Assembly (NCBI GenBank): GCA_017853555.1
Contig: JAFMJH010000001.1
Span: forward strand, 157,249-221,248
Direction of reading: 5' to 3'
DNA length: 64,000 bases
Source: Steroidobacteraceae bacterium
Lineage (GTDB): Bacteria; Pseudomonadota; Gammaproteobacteria; Steroidobacterales; Steroidobacteraceae
Position 1 is the stretch's first letter, and the number at the start of each line of letters is the position of its first letter. Shown here in pieces: positions 26,731-36,072 of this stretch. The translations under genes were made by a program, and so were the position numbers. The notes beneath the pieces were generated by a model, which saw only the letters and a list, made by a program, of their open reading frames with translations, searched no databases and was not told the DNA's origin.

Positions 26731-27497
26731 TCGCGCGTCGCTTGCGTCTGCGTTCGATCGATGACGGCGACCATGTCGCCCGGTACGACGCGTAACGGTA
26801 CACGCGCCGCCGACGGTACATCCACCACGACTCCGCCCTGGATGTAGATGCGGCGCTCGCAACGCTCGGCGAGTTCGCGGTCGTGCGTCGACAACAGAAA
26901 AGTCGTGCCCGTTTCGCGCTGGATCTCCGTCATCAACGCGAACGCCTGATCGGCATTTTCACGATCGAGGTTGCCCGTCGGCTCGTCGGCGAGCACCAAC
27001 GCGGGTTGATTCATGAGCGCGCGCGCGATCGCCACGCGCTGCTTCTGGCCGCCGGAGAGGCGCGTCGCGCGATAATGCATGCGCTCGGAAAGACCGACTC
27101 GCTCGAGCAACATCGCGGCCCGCTCGCGTCCGGCTTGCGTCTCGCGCCACAAGCGACCCGCATGCGGAAACATCACGTTCTCGAGTGCGCTGAAATCGGG
27201 CAACAGATGGTGGTACTGGAAGATGAAGCCGATCTGCTGATTGCGAAAATCGGACAGCTCGGCTTCTTTCAACGACGTGAGTTCGCGACCAAGCATCCGG
27301 AAGCTCCCGGCCGTCGGCCGCATGAGCGTGCCGAGGATCGACAGCAAGGTGCTTTTGCCGCTGCCCGAAGGCCCGAGCATCGCCACCATCTCGCTGCGCT
27401 GCAGCGTGAAGTTCACGCCTTTGAGCACCGGCGTTTCGAAATCACGATCGACGAAGACCTTGCGCAGGTCGTTCACTTCGAGCAAAGGCGTGTTCAT
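26694..27497 (-). CDS. ABC transporter ATPase (LolD/DevA-like)
   Basis: A 267-residue ATP-binding subunit of the MacB/LolD class: Walker [12 protein letters not shown]-loop [17 protein letters not shown], signature [15 protein letters not shown] and Walker [13 protein letters not shown]. After the usual domain a tail of about 35 residues ([17 protein letters not shown] onward) has no known role. ATG at 27497 overlaps the stop of the permease gene, so it is the last gene of an adaptor-permease-ATPase operon, an order typical of DevBCA-type exporters. The 3' end overlaps the aldo/keto reductase gene. Confidence 0.93.
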   Translation of the reverse strand: MNTPLLEVNDLRKVFVDRDFETPVLKGVNFTLQRSEMVAMLGPSGSGKSTLLSILGTLMRPTAGSFRMLGRELTSLKEAELSDFRNQQIGFIFQYHHLLPDFSALENVMFPHAGRLWRETQAGRERAAMLLERVGLSERMHYRATRLSGGQKQRVAIARALMNQPALVLADEPTGNLDRENADQAFALMTEIQRETGTTFLLSTHDRELAERCERRIYIQGGVVVDVPSAARVPLRVVPGDMVAVIDRTQTQATRDQRSIQANERSV

Positions 27498-28702
27498 TGC
27501 GAGATGGCCTCGACGGGATCGATGCGGGAGGCCGCGCGTGCGGGCCACAAGGCCGCGGCGATACTCGCCGCAGCCGCGAGCAACAAGGCGACATCGTACT
27601 GGCCGAGACTGGGATCGACCGGCAAGGCACGCCCGCTGCTGCGTCCGGCTTGCACCAGCAGCGAACTGAATCCCCAGCCGAGGAAACATCCGACCAATGA
27701 GCCGAGGATGCCGATCAACGCGCCTTGCAGCATGAACACCGACAACACGAAGCGTTGCGAAATGCCGAAGGAGCGCATGATGCCGATCTCGGGACGACGT
27801 CGGAACGTCGTGAGCAGCAACGCGCTCGCCACGCCCACCACGATGGTGATCAGCGTGAACATCTTGATGATGTTGCCCGAACTGCCTTGGCCTTCGAGGG
27901 CTTCGCGCAGACGCTGGTTTTTGTCCATCCACGCCGTGACCTCGAGACCGGTGGTGTCGGCGAGCTGTTTGGCGACGGCGCGGGCGGCATAAATGTCCGC
28001 GAGTTTGATCTCGATTTCCGTCAGCCCCTCGGGCAGATCGAACATCACGCGGGCCGTGTCGATGTTCACGTAGGCGACGCGCGCGTCGAGACTGTCGACG
28101 CCGGTCGAATAGAGCCCGCGCACCGTCAGCGTCCGTTCGCGACCCTGGTTGCTGGTGACGAAGATCGGTTGACCGATGCGGATACCGAGGTCGTCGGCGA
28201 GCTTGCGACCGATCAGGACGTCGTTGAGGCCGAGCCGCGCTTCACCGGCGACGAGGTTGCGATCGATGGGCGCGATCGCCGCGAGCCGCGCGGGCTCGAC
28301 GCCCTTAAGACTGACGGGCAGCGTCTGCTGACCGCGCGTCACCAGACCCGTGCCGTTGATGTTGTACGACACGCCGGTCACGCCCGGCAGAGTTTCGATC
28401 ACGCGCTCGACGCTGCGCCATTGCTTGATCTGCTCGCGACGTTCGAGTGCGCGTTGCGTCGCGACGAGTCGTTCGGTGCCCGCCGGCGCCGGCACGACCT
28501 TGGGCAGCAATTTTGCAGGCTCGATCGTCACGTGCGAGGAACTGCCGACCACGCGATCGATCTGGAATTCCGCGAGGCCGTTGATCAGGGCGGCATTGAA
28601 GGTGAACACGGTCACCGCGACCGCGACACCGCCGATCAACAGCGCCGACTGCAGGCGGTTCGCGAGCAGATAGCGCAGTGCAACTTTGAGATCGAATCGC
28701 AT
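27494..28702 (-). CDS. ABC transporter permease (FtsX/MacB/DevC-like)
   Basis: A 402-residue permease with the MacB/FtsX topology: one membrane helix near residue 20 (LIGGVAVAVTVFTFN), a periplasmic domain of about 230 residues, then three helices (LITIVVGVASALLLTTF, MLQGALIGILGSLVGCF and LAAAASIAAALW). The coupling motif FRRRPEIGIMRSFG is typical. With its ATPase and HlyD-like adaptor it would export a lipid, peptide or drug across the envelope. It starts 10 bp after the adaptor stop and overlaps the ATPase start. Confidence 0.91.
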   Translation of the reverse strand: MRFDLKVALRYLLANRLQSALLIGGVAVAVTVFTFNAALINGLAEFQIDRVVGSSSHVTIEPAKLLPKVVPAPAGTERLVATQRALERREQIKQWRSVERVIETLPGVTGVSYNINGTGLVTRGQQTLPVSLKGVEPARLAAIAPIDRNLVAGEARLGLNDVLIGRKLADDLGIRIGQPIFVTSNQGRERTLTVRGLYSTGVDSLDARVAYVNIDTARVMFDLPEGLTEIEIKLADIYAARAVAKQLADTTGLEVTAWMDKNQRLREALEGQGSSGNIIKMFTLITIVVGVASALLLTTFRRRPEIGIMRSFGISQRFVLSVFMLQGALIGILGSLVGCFLGWGFSSLLVQAGRSSGRALPVDPSLGQYDVALLLAAAASIAAALWPARAASRIDPVEAISQ

Positions 28703-28712
28703 CGGTGCGCCG

Positions 28713-29855
28713 TCACAGCGCCTTGCGCGCGTCGGAGCCGCGCGGACGCGGGCCGCCGGCGACGAGCGCGAGATCTTTGGTCGGAGCGACGCGCTTGCCG
28801 ATCAGATCGGGTCGCGGCGCGGCGAGCAATTGCGCGCCCGGTGCGAGGCCCGACAACACGATGACGCGTTCGCTCGGCCATTCGACGAACTTCACCGACG
28901 CGGGATTCACCACGCCATCTTTGACGATCAGCACGCGCGCATCACCGTCGCGACCGAGGATGGCGCTGCGCGCGACGGTGATCGCCTGCGCGCGGCGCTC
29001 GATGACGAGATTGACGTCGGCGGTCAGACCGGAGCGCAAATCGGGAATTTTTTGGTCGAGTCGCAGGCGCACTTTCGCGCCGCCGGTACGCGGGTCGACC
29101 TTCGACGAGACGTAGTACAGCGTCGCGGACGCTGGCGCACTGCGCCCGGCGACGAGCACGTCCGCTTTTTGTCCGACGCGAACTTCGGCGAGGAACTGCT
29201 CGTCGACGTCCGCTTCGATCTCGACGTCGGCGAGCGGCGCGAGTTCGTAGATGACGGTCGCGGCACCGACCACCTGACCGCGATCGACCGGTCGCGCGAG
29301 CACCACGCCGTCGACGGGCGAGACGATGGTGTTGTCGCGCAGGCGCGCGCTCGCCTGACGACGCGTGGCGTCGAGCGTCTGCAGCGAGAGCCGCGCCTGA
29401 TCGAGCTCGAACTTGGCGGTGTCGAATTCTTTGGCGGTGGCGATGCCGCGCTCACGCAATTGCTGCAGGCGCGCGAAATTGCGCTCGGCTTCGGTGACGG
29501 CACGCTGCTGCAGCGTGACCTTCGAGGCGATTTCGTCGACCGCAGCCCGCGGCGCATCCGACTCGAGTTGCACCAGCACCTCGCCGGCTTTGACGGTCTC
29601 GCCTTCTTCCTTGACGAGACGGATCACCTGGCCCGGCGTCTTCGGCACGATGGTCACGGTGACCTGGGGCCGGGTGCGTCCGGTGATGGCGAGCACGCGC
29701 TCGGCCGGGCCTTGCCGCGCCTCGGTGACGCCGACCGGCGTCGGCTGCGAGGATTTCACGTACCACCACGCCGCGAGGGCGACGGCGAGCACGCCGAAGA
29801 GGGGATAACGGTAGCGGCTCAGCCAGCCGCGCGGTTCCGGTGCGTCGAATGCCAT
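28713..29855 (-). CDS. HlyD/DevB-like membrane fusion adaptor of an ABC exporter
   Basis: A 380-residue adaptor: an N-terminal membrane anchor (PLFGVLAVALAAWWYV), a lipoyl half (PGQVIRLVKEEGETVKAGEV), a coiled-coil hairpin of about 90 residues, the second half (TIVSPVDGVVLARPVDRG), then beta-barrel domains. It links the inner-membrane ABC pair to an outer-membrane channel. First gene of the adaptor-permease-ATPase operon and divergent from the TetR gene with 88 bp between starts, which suggests TetR control. Confidence 0.92.
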   Translation of the reverse strand: MAFDAPEPRGWLSRYRYPLFGVLAVALAAWWYVKSSQPTPVGVTEARQGPAERVLAITGRTRPQVTVTIVPKTPGQVIRLVKEEGETVKAGEVLVQLESDAPRAAVDEIASKVTLQQRAVTEAERNFARLQQLRERGIATAKEFDTAKFELDQARLSLQTLDATRRQASARLRDNTIVSPVDGVVLARPVDRGQVVGAATVIYELAPLADVEIEADVDEQFLAEVRVGQKADVLVAGRSAPASATLYYVSSKVDPRTGGAKVRLRLDQKIPDLRSGLTADVNLVIERRAQAITVARSAILGRDGDARVLIVKDGVVNPASVKFVEWPSERVIVLSGLAPGAQLLAAPRPDLIGKRVAPTKDLALVAGGPRPRGSDARKAL

Positions 29856-29886
29856 GTGCGCTACGTCCCTGTAGGCGAAAAACGAT

Positions 29887-29915
29887 TTGCATATCGTATA
29901 TCAACTGGTTTAAAT
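29887..29915 (+). promoter_or_regulatory. Promoter of the TetR gene with overlapping palindrome
   Basis: A -35 TTGCAT (29887-29892), 17-bp spacer and -10 TTAAAT (29910-29915) precede the TetR start. The spacer contains the imperfect palindrome ATATCGTATAT (29891-29901), a plausible TetR operator that could control both divergent genes. Confidence 0.5.
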
Positions 29916-29943
29916 TAAGCAAGCCGGTCGGGAGGGATGGGCG

Positions 29944-30594
29944 ATGTCGAGAACACTCGGGGCACGGAACGCGCAATTTGCTGAGCGACGGAATGCGCTC
30001 ATCGCCAAAGCCAAGGAAAGGCTCGCCCTCCAGACCGGCTCTACCCCCAGTTTCCGCGAGCTCGCGCTCGCGTGCGGCGTGAGCGTGGCGACGCTGCGCC
30101 ACTATTTCGGCTCGCGCGAAGCCCTCATCAAGGCCGTGTTCGCGTTCTACTTGCAGGGCGGCCAGAAGCATCTCGCGCGCGCTCGGCAGGTGAGCGAAGA
30201 CACCGCCACGCTCGAGGTGTCACTGCACGAATTTCTGCAACGCGTCGTGCGCGCCTGGTCGGAGGGCGCGGTCGGTTCCTTGCACCGCATCGGGCTCGCC
30301 GAAGGTTTGCGCAACACGCATACCGCGCTCGATTATCTGGTCGACGTGCTCGAGCCGACCTTGCAAGCGCTCGAAGTGCGCTTGCAAAACTATGTGTCGC
30401 GCGGCGACATGGTCGCCTGCGACACGCGTCATGCCGCGCTCATGTTGCTCTCGCCGTTGCTGCTCGCGCTGCTGCACCAGCACGATCTCGGCGGCACGCG
30501 CTGTCGTCCGCTCTCCCTGCCCGCGCTCATCGACGAGCATGTGCGGGTGTTCGTGCGTGCCTACGGTGCGCGCAACGTGGTCGCGGGCGGCTGA
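29944..30594 (+). CDS. TetR/AcrR-family transcriptional regulator
   Basis: A 216-residue regulator. The N-terminal DNA-binding domain carries FRELALACGVSVATLRHYFG with a recognition helix and GSREALIKAVFAFYL at its end, and the C-terminal domain is helical and ligand-binding. It is divergent from the three-gene ABC exporter, and proteins of this family usually repress the neighbouring pump until a substrate binds. ATG at 29944 has GGAGG 8 bases upstream. The last 34 bp overlap the convergent ybbP-like gene. Confidence 0.9.
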   Translation: MSRTLGARNAQFAERRNALIAKAKERLALQTGSTPSFRELALACGVSVATLRHYFGSREALIKAVFAFYLQGGQKHLARARQVSEDTATLEVSLHEFLQRVVRAWSEGAVGSLHRIGLAEGLRNTHTALDYLVDVLEPTLQALEVRLQNYVSRGDMVACDTRHAALMLLSPLLLALLHQHDLGGTRCRPLSLPALIDEHVRVFVRAYGARNVVAGG

Positions 30595-33050
30595 CGCAAA
30601 ACGCCGCGGGTGGCGAGCCATCCGCTGATCGCCACCAAAGCGCCACCGCCCAAAGTGCCGATCAACCAGACGCGCGCATCAGCGACGTACGTCACGTTCA
30701 ACACCTGTTCGGCCAGCGCCCAGCCGGCCAAAGAAGCACCGGACGCCGCAAGCAGTCCCGCCAACGCTCCGAGCACGACGAACTCGGCCACGATGCCGAG
30801 CGTCACGACTTTGCGACTCGCGCCCAGCGTGCGCAGCATCGCGCTCTCGTAACGGCGCTCGTCGCGCGTCGATTGCACCGCCGCGAGCAGAACCACGAGC
30901 CCGGCGAACAAGGTGAACGCAAACACGCTCTGCACGGCGAACACGGCCTGATCGATCACGCTGCGCACCTGATTCAAAAGTTCACCGAGATCGAAGACCG
31001 ACACGCTCGGAAACCGCCGCACGAGTTCGGTGACGATGCGACCGTCGCCGCCGGCGAAATACGCGGAGGTCATCCAGGTGCCGGCGACGTCATCGAGCAG
31101 CCCCGGTGCGAACACCAGGAAAAAATTCGGCTGGAAGCTGTCCCATTTGATCTTGCGGATGCTCGCGACCTCGGCTTCGAGAGTCTCGCCGGCCACGTCG
31201 AAGACCATGCGATCACCGAGCTTCAAACCGAGACTGTCGCGGTATTCGGTGGAGATCGACACCAGCGCACGCCCGTGATCCGCCGGCGTCCACCAGCGAC
31301 CGGCCACGAGGCTGTTGTCGGAGCCGAGTTCGTCCTGCCACGTGATGTTCTGATCGCGCTGCGCAAACCCTTCGCCGCGCGGATCGGTGAAGCGCAAGTC
31401 TTTCACGGATCGCCCGTTCACCTCGGTCAGTCGCGCCCGGATCATCGGCAACGCGCGCGAACTGCGCGCACCGCGCTCCTGCAGATATTGCATGAACGCC
31501 GTACGCTCTTCTTTCGGGATGTTGATGAAGAAGAAATTCGGCAGATCGCTCGGCAGACTGCGACGCCAATCGGCCAACAGATCGTTGCGTACCACCGCAA
31601 GCAGCAACAACACCATGATGCCGAGACCGAAAGCGACGATCTGCACGATGCTCGCGGCACGTCGCCGCGCGAGGTTCGCGATGCCGTAACGCCAAGAGAC
31701 GCCGACGCCGCCGCGCAGACTGCCGGCAATGCGCACCATGACGTAACCGGCGAGCGCGAGCAGGCCGACGAAGAGCGCGAGCCCGACCGCAAAGCCGCCG
31801 GCCAGCTTCGGATCACGCAACACCCAGAACACCAACAACACGATGGCCGCGACCGCGGGCCCGAACGCGAGCCAAAGAATCGGTGCCGGTGCGCCGACGT
31901 CGCGCCGCAAGACGCGGATCGCAGGCACGCGCGCCAGCTGCATCAGCGGCGGCAAGGCGAAGCCCGCGAGCAAGGCCAAGGCCGTCACCATGCCGAGCAG
32001 CAGCGGCGCGAAACCGGCCGGCGGCAAATCCGCATCGAGCAAACCGCGCAGTGCGCGCAGCAACCACTCTTGCGCGGCGAAACCGGCGAGCGAGCCGAGC
32101 AAGACCGCCGCGATCGCGATCACGAACAATTGCGCGAGACTCACCGCGAGCGTGAAGCCGCTGGTCGCGCCGATGGTTTTCATCAGCGCGACGGAGTCGA
32201 GATGGCGTTGCACGTAACGCCGCGCCGCCATCGCCACCGCGACCGCGCACAGCAACACGGCCACCAGACTCGCAAGCCCCAGGAAGCGTCCGGCACGATC
32301 GATCGCAGTCTGGATTTGCGGACTCGCTTCGCTCACGTCGCGCAAACGCTCACCGGTTTGCTTGCGCGCCTCGAGCCAGGTGCGAAACGCGGCGACGCTC
32401 TGCGGCTGACCGGCAAACAACACGGCATAGGCCGCCCGCGACCCCGGCTGCAAGAGACGCGTGGCCGGAAGGTCTGCCGCGGCGATCAGCATCGACGGCG
32501 CCAGATCGCCGAACGCACCGCCCTCGTCCGGTCGATTCAAAAGTACGCGCGTCACTTTCAAACGTGCGGCACCGAGGCTCAGTTCGTCGCCGACGTGCAG
32601 CCCGAGTGCCGCGAGCAATTTCGAGTCGGGCCAGGCCTCACCCGGCGCGGGTGCGCCCGCCGTTCCGGTCGCCGCACCGAACGCCTCGCGACCGACGGAG
32701 ACGCGGCCGCGCAAGGGATAGTCCGGCGTCACCGCACGCACATTGGCCAATTGGCTGCGCTCGCCTTGATAGACGACGCTGAGCACGGTGGTGACGCGTG
32801 CCGTCGCGAGTCCGCGCACGCGCGCCTCACGTTCGTAATCGGCGGCCGGCAGGCTCTGCGACTGCAAACGCAGGTCGGCTGCGAGCACTTCGTTGGCGCG
32901 CATCGCCACCGAGCGCTCGATCCGGTCGACCAAAAATCCCACGCCCGTGAGCGCCGCGACGGCCACGACGAGCGCGAGCAGCAACACGCCGAGTTCGCCC
33001 GAACGCCATTCGCGCGCGAGCAACCGGACTGCCAGAGTCAGCGCACGCAT
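30561..33050 (-). CDS. ybbP: FtsX-like ABC permease, YbbP family
   Basis: An 829-residue permease of the duplicated FtsX-like type, with one helix near the start (LGVLLLALVVAVAALTGVGF), a large periplasmic domain, a central helix cluster, a second periplasmic domain and a final helix set. YbbP works with the ATPase YbbA in a Lol/MacB-like envelope complex of unclear substrate. ATG at 33050 is chosen because GAGG lies 5 bases upstream; a GTG one codon earlier is possible. Follows ybbA by 7 bp in the conserved tesA/ybbA/ybbP arrangement. Confidence 0.91.
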   Translation of the reverse strand: MRALTLAVRLLAREWRSGELGVLLLALVVAVAALTGVGFLVDRIERSVAMRANEVLAADLRLQSQSLPAADYEREARVRGLATARVTTVLSVVYQGERSQLANVRAVTPDYPLRGRVSVGREAFGAATGTAGAPAPGEAWPDSKLLAALGLHVGDELSLGAARLKVTRVLLNRPDEGGAFGDLAPSMLIAAADLPATRLLQPGSRAAYAVLFAGQPQSVAAFRTWLEARKQTGERLRDVSEASPQIQTAIDRAGRFLGLASLVAVLLCAVAVAMAARRYVQRHLDSVALMKTIGATSGFTLAVSLAQLFVIAIAAVLLGSLAGFAAQEWLLRALRGLLDADLPPAGFAPLLLGMVTALALLAGFALPPLMQLARVPAIRVLRRDVGAPAPILWLAFGPAVAAIVLLVFWVLRDPKLAGGFAVGLALFVGLLALAGYVMVRIAGSLRGGVGVSWRYGIANLARRRAASIVQIVAFGLGIMVLLLLAVVRNDLLADWRRSLPSDLPNFFFINIPKEERTAFMQYLQERGARSSRALPMIRARLTEVNGRSVKDLRFTDPRGEGFAQRDQNITWQDELGSDNSLVAGRWWTPADHGRALVSISTEYRDSLGLKLGDRMVFDVAGETLEAEVASIRKIKWDSFQPNFFLVFAPGLLDDVAGTWMTSAYFAGGDGRIVTELVRRFPSVSVFDLGELLNQVRSVIDQAVFAVQSVFAFTLFAGLVVLLAAVQSTRDERRYESAMLRTLGASRKVVTLGIVAEFVVLGALAGLLAASGASLAGWALAEQVLNVTYVADARVWLIGTLGGGALVAISGWLATRGVLRQPPATTLRAP

Positions 33051-33057
33051 CACGACC

Positions 33058-33738
33058 TCAAGCGCCCGGCGCGAGGCGACCCGCGTCCATCACCCACATC
33101 CGCGCACAGCGCGCGGCGAGCGTGCGATCGTGCGTCACGAGCACCAGCGTCGTATGCGCCGTCGCGTTGAGTTCGAACAAAAGATCGGCGATGCGCCCGC
33201 CGGTCGCGGTATCGAGATTGCCCGTCGGCTCGTCGGCGAACAGCACCGCCGGTCGCGTGACGAATGCACGCGCGATCGCGACGCGCTGTTGCTCGCCACC
33301 GGACAATTGGCGCGGATAGTGGCCGGTCCGCGCGCCGAGGCCGACGTGTTCGAGCGCGACCCGCGCCGCACTGCGTGCGTCCGCGCGCCCGGCAAGCTCG
33401 AGCGGCAGCATCACGTTCTCGAGCGCCGTCAGCGCTTGCACCAGATGGAACGACTGGAACACGAAACCGACGCGTTCGGCACGCAAGCGTGCACGCCCGT
33501 CTTCGTCGAGTTGCGTCAGATCGCGACCGGCGAGCAATACTTTGCCGCGCGTCGGTACGTCGAGCCCGGCGAGCAATGCGAGCAACGTGGACTTGCCTGC
33601 ACCGGATGCACCGACGATGGCGACCGATTCGCCGGCATGCACGCGAAAGTTCACTTCACGTACGATGGCGAGCGGTCCGTCCGGACTGTTAACCTCTTTG
33701 TCGAGTGCGATGGCCTCGAGGACGATGTCAGTGTTCAA
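33058..33738 (-). CDS. ybbA: ABC transporter ATPase YbbA
   Basis: A 226-residue ATPase: Walker A GASGAGKSTL, Q-loop FVFQSFHLVQALTALENV, signature [15 protein letters not shown] and Walker [13 protein letters not shown]. The TTG start at 33738 is inferred from family length; AAGGA lies about 10 bases upstream and no ATG is near. The start overlaps the divergent tesA start by 8-14 bp, and the pair tesA/ybbA is similarly divergent in enterobacteria. Partner of the downstream YbbP permease. Confidence 0.92.
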   Translation of the reverse strand: MNTDIVLEAIALDKEVNSPDGPLAIVREVNFRVHAGESVAIVGASGAGKSTLLALLAGLDVPTRGKVLLAGRDLTQLDEDGRARLRAERVGFVFQSFHLVQALTALENVMLPLELAGRADARSAARVALEHVGLGARTGHYPRQLSGGEQQRVAIARAFVTRPAVLFADEPTGNLDTATGGRIADLLFELNATAHTTLVLVTHDRTLAARCARMWVMDAGRLAPGA

Positions 33739-34381
33739 AGCGAGACGTTCCTTCGTATGTGCGTTCTGGGCAGCGGCCTTGTTGCTGGCGTCGGTACGCG
33801 ACGCAGCCACCGATGAGGCGCCCGTCATCCTGGTGTTGGGCGACAGCATCAGCGCAGCGTACGGCCTCTCCAGTGCTGAAGGCTGGGTCACGCTGCTGCA
33901 AAACCGTTTGCGCGCCCAAGGTTACGGACACCGCGTCGTCAATGCCAGCGTGAGCGGCGAAACCACGACCGGCGGACTCACCCGTCTGCCACGCGCCCTC
34001 GCCCTGCATCGACCCGCGATCGTCGTGCTCGAACTCGGCGGCAACGACGGGCTGCGTGGGCTACCGCTCGAAACGTCGCGGGCGAATCTCGCGCGCATGA
34101 TCGAGCTCGCGCGCGCCGCCGGGGCGCAGGTGTTGTTGCTCGGCATGAAGATGCCTCCCAATTACGGCCCGAAATACACCACGGGCTTCGAAACCATTTA
34201 CGCGACGCTCGCCAAACAGAACCGTTTGCCGTTCGTCCCGTTCTTTTTGGAGAAAATCGCCTTGGCACCCGGCATGTTGCAGGCCGACGGGCTGCACCCC
34301 ACCGCCGCCGCACAACCGGCGATGCTGGACGCCGTCTGGCCCACGCTGTTGCCGTTGCTTCGACGCGCGGGCAAGGGCTAG
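33725..34381 (+). CDS. tesA: Periplasmic multifunctional esterase/thioesterase TesA
   Basis: A 218-residue SGNH hydrolase with a signal peptide (FVCAFWAAALLLASV). The four blocks are present: GDSISAAYG (nucleophile Ser), NASVSGETT (Gly), ELGGNDGLRG (Asn) and DGLHPTAAA (Asp-His). Family members cleave acyl-CoA, phospholipids and esters in the periplasm. ATG at 33725 is reported, but GTG at 33731 has GAGG at a better distance (9 bases against 3) and may be the true start. Divergent from ybbA, and followed 10 bp later by fadD. Confidence 0.93.
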   Translation: MSVFKARRSFVCAFWAAALLLASVRDAATDEAPVILVLGDSISAAYGLSSAEGWVTLLQNRLRAQGYGHRVVNASVSGETTTGGLTRLPRALALHRPAIVVLELGGNDGLRGLPLETSRANLARMIELARAAGAQVLLLGMKMPPNYGPKYTTGFETIYATLAKQNRLPFVPFFLEKIALAPGMLQADGLHPTAAAQPAMLDAVWPTLLPLLRRAGKG

Positions 34382-34391
34382 AGTTCCCCCC

Positions 34392-36065
34392 ATGTCAAAA
34401 CCTTGGCTCGCTCACTACCCGCCCGGCGTGCCCGCCGACATCGACGTCAACCGTCATGCTTCGCTCGTGCAGATGGCCGAAGAGGCGTTCGCCGAGTTTC
34501 CGACCCGCACGGCCTACGTGCAGATGGGTCGCGCGCTGACCTACGCCGATCTCGATGCGCAGTCCGATGCCTTCGGTGCCTGGCTGCAACAGCGCGCCGG
34601 ACTGCGACGCGGCGATCGCGTGGCGATCATGATGCCGAACGTTTTGCAATATCCGATCGCCCTCTTCGGCGTGTTGCGCGCCGGCGGCGTCGTGGTCAAC
34701 ACCAACCCGCTGTACACCGCGCGCGAACTCGAACATCAGCTCTGCGATTCGGGCGCCGAGATCATCGTCATCCTCGAGAATTTCGCACACGTGCTCGAAG
34801 AGGTCATCGCCCGCACGCCGGTGCGCAAAGTGGTGGTGACCAGCGTCGGCGAACTGCTCGGCTTTCCGAAAGGCACGATCGTCGATTTCGTCGTGCGTCG
34901 CGTGCGCAAGCAGGTGCCGCCCTGGCACTTCCGCGATTCTTTGCGGTTTGCCGACGCCTTGCAGGACGGCGGCGGCTTGTCGCTCGCGCCCGTCGAACTC
35001 GGCCACGGCGATCTCGCATTCTTGCAGTACACCGGCGGCACCACGGGCGTCTCCAAAGGCGCGATGCTGAGTCACGGCAACATGGTCGCCAACGTGATGC
35101 AGTCCTGGGCGTGGACCGAGCCGGCCTTCCCCAAAGGCACGCCGAGCATCGCGATCACCGCCTTGCCGCTGTATCACATCTTTGCTCTGACGGCGAACTG
35201 CCTGCTGTTTTTGAGGCTCGGCTGGACCAACATCCTGATCACCAACCCGCGCGATTTCCCCGGGTTCGTCAAAGAATTGAAGCGCCACCCGTTCACCTAC
35301 ATCAGCGGCGTGAACACCCTGTTCAACGCGTTGCTGCACACGCCCGGGTTCGAAGCGGTCGATTTTTCGAAGTTGCGCGTCACGCTGGGCGGCGGCATGG
35401 CCGTGCAGCGCGCGGTAGCCGAGCGCTGGAAGCAGGTCACCGGCTGCATCCTCACGCAAGCCTGGGGCCTCACGGAAACCTCGCCGGCTGCCTGCATCAA
35501 TCCGGTCGACGTCGATTTCAACGACTCGATCGGGCTGCCGATTTCATCGACCGAAATCGGGATCGCCGACGACAACGGTCAAATGCTGCCCGTCGGTCAG
35601 GTGGGCGAAATCTGCGTACGCGGCCCGCAGGTCATGCAGGGCTATTACAAACGTCCCGACGAAACCGCCCGCGTCATGCTGCCGGACGGTTGGCTGCGCA
35701 CCGGCGACATCGGCCGCATGGATGAGCACGGCTTCGTCTACATCGAAGACCGCAAGAAGGACATGATCAACGTCTCGGGCTTCAACGTGTACCCGAACGA
35801 AATCGAGAGCGTCGCCGTCACGCATCCGGGCGTGATGGAAGTCGCCGCGGTCGCCAAAGAAGATCCGCATTCGGGCGAGGTCGTGGCCTTGTTCGTGGTG
35901 CGCAAAGATCCCGCACTCACCGCCGAAGCGGTGATCGAACATTGCCGTGCGCAACTCACCGGCTACAAAGTGCCGCGCCACGTGTACTTCAGGAAAGATC
36001 TGCCGAAGACCAACGTCGGCAAGATCCTGCGCCGCGAGCTGCGCGACGAAGCCGCGAAACTCTGA
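34392..36065 (+). CDS. fadD: Long-chain fatty acid-CoA ligase
   Basis: A 557-residue adenylate-forming enzyme. The AMP/ATP-binding signature is YTGGTTGVSKGAMLSHG, with WGLTETSPAA, the hinge region GDIGRMDEHGFVYIEDRKKD, and the C-terminal catalytic Lys in KTNVGKILRREL. It activates long-chain fatty acids to acyl-CoA for oxidation or phospholipid synthesis, on the inner face of the membrane. It follows tesA by 10 bp, so fatty acids released by TesA and activated by FadD may be linked. It ends 7 bp before the convergent dgt gene. Confidence 0.95.
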   Translation: MSKPWLAHYPPGVPADIDVNRHASLVQMAEEAFAEFPTRTAYVQMGRALTYADLDAQSDAFGAWLQQRAGLRRGDRVAIMMPNVLQYPIALFGVLRAGGVVVNTNPLYTARELEHQLCDSGAEIIVILENFAHVLEEVIARTPVRKVVVTSVGELLGFPKGTIVDFVVRRVRKQVPPWHFRDSLRFADALQDGGGLSLAPVELGHGDLAFLQYTGGTTGVSKGAMLSHGNMVANVMQSWAWTEPAFPKGTPSIAITALPLYHIFALTANCLLFLRLGWTNILITNPRDFPGFVKELKRHPFTYISGVNTLFNALLHTPGFEAVDFSKLRVTLGGGMAVQRAVAERWKQVTGCILTQAWGLTETSPAACINPVDVDFNDSIGLPISSTEIGIADDNGQMLPVGQVGEICVRGPQVMQGYYKRPDETARVMLPDGWLRTGDIGRMDEHGFVYIEDRKKDMINVSGFNVYPNEIESVAVTHPGVMEVAAVAKEDPHSGEVVALFVVRKDPALTAEAVIEHCRAQLTGYKVPRHVYFRKDLPKTNVGKILRRELRDEAAKL

Positions 36066-36072
36066 GCGTCGC

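Noticed and set aside
30072..33170. Plus-strand ORF of 1032 codons
   Set aside because: Antisense to the YbbP gene and out of frame with TetR; low-complexity Arg/His composition shows it is a shadow.
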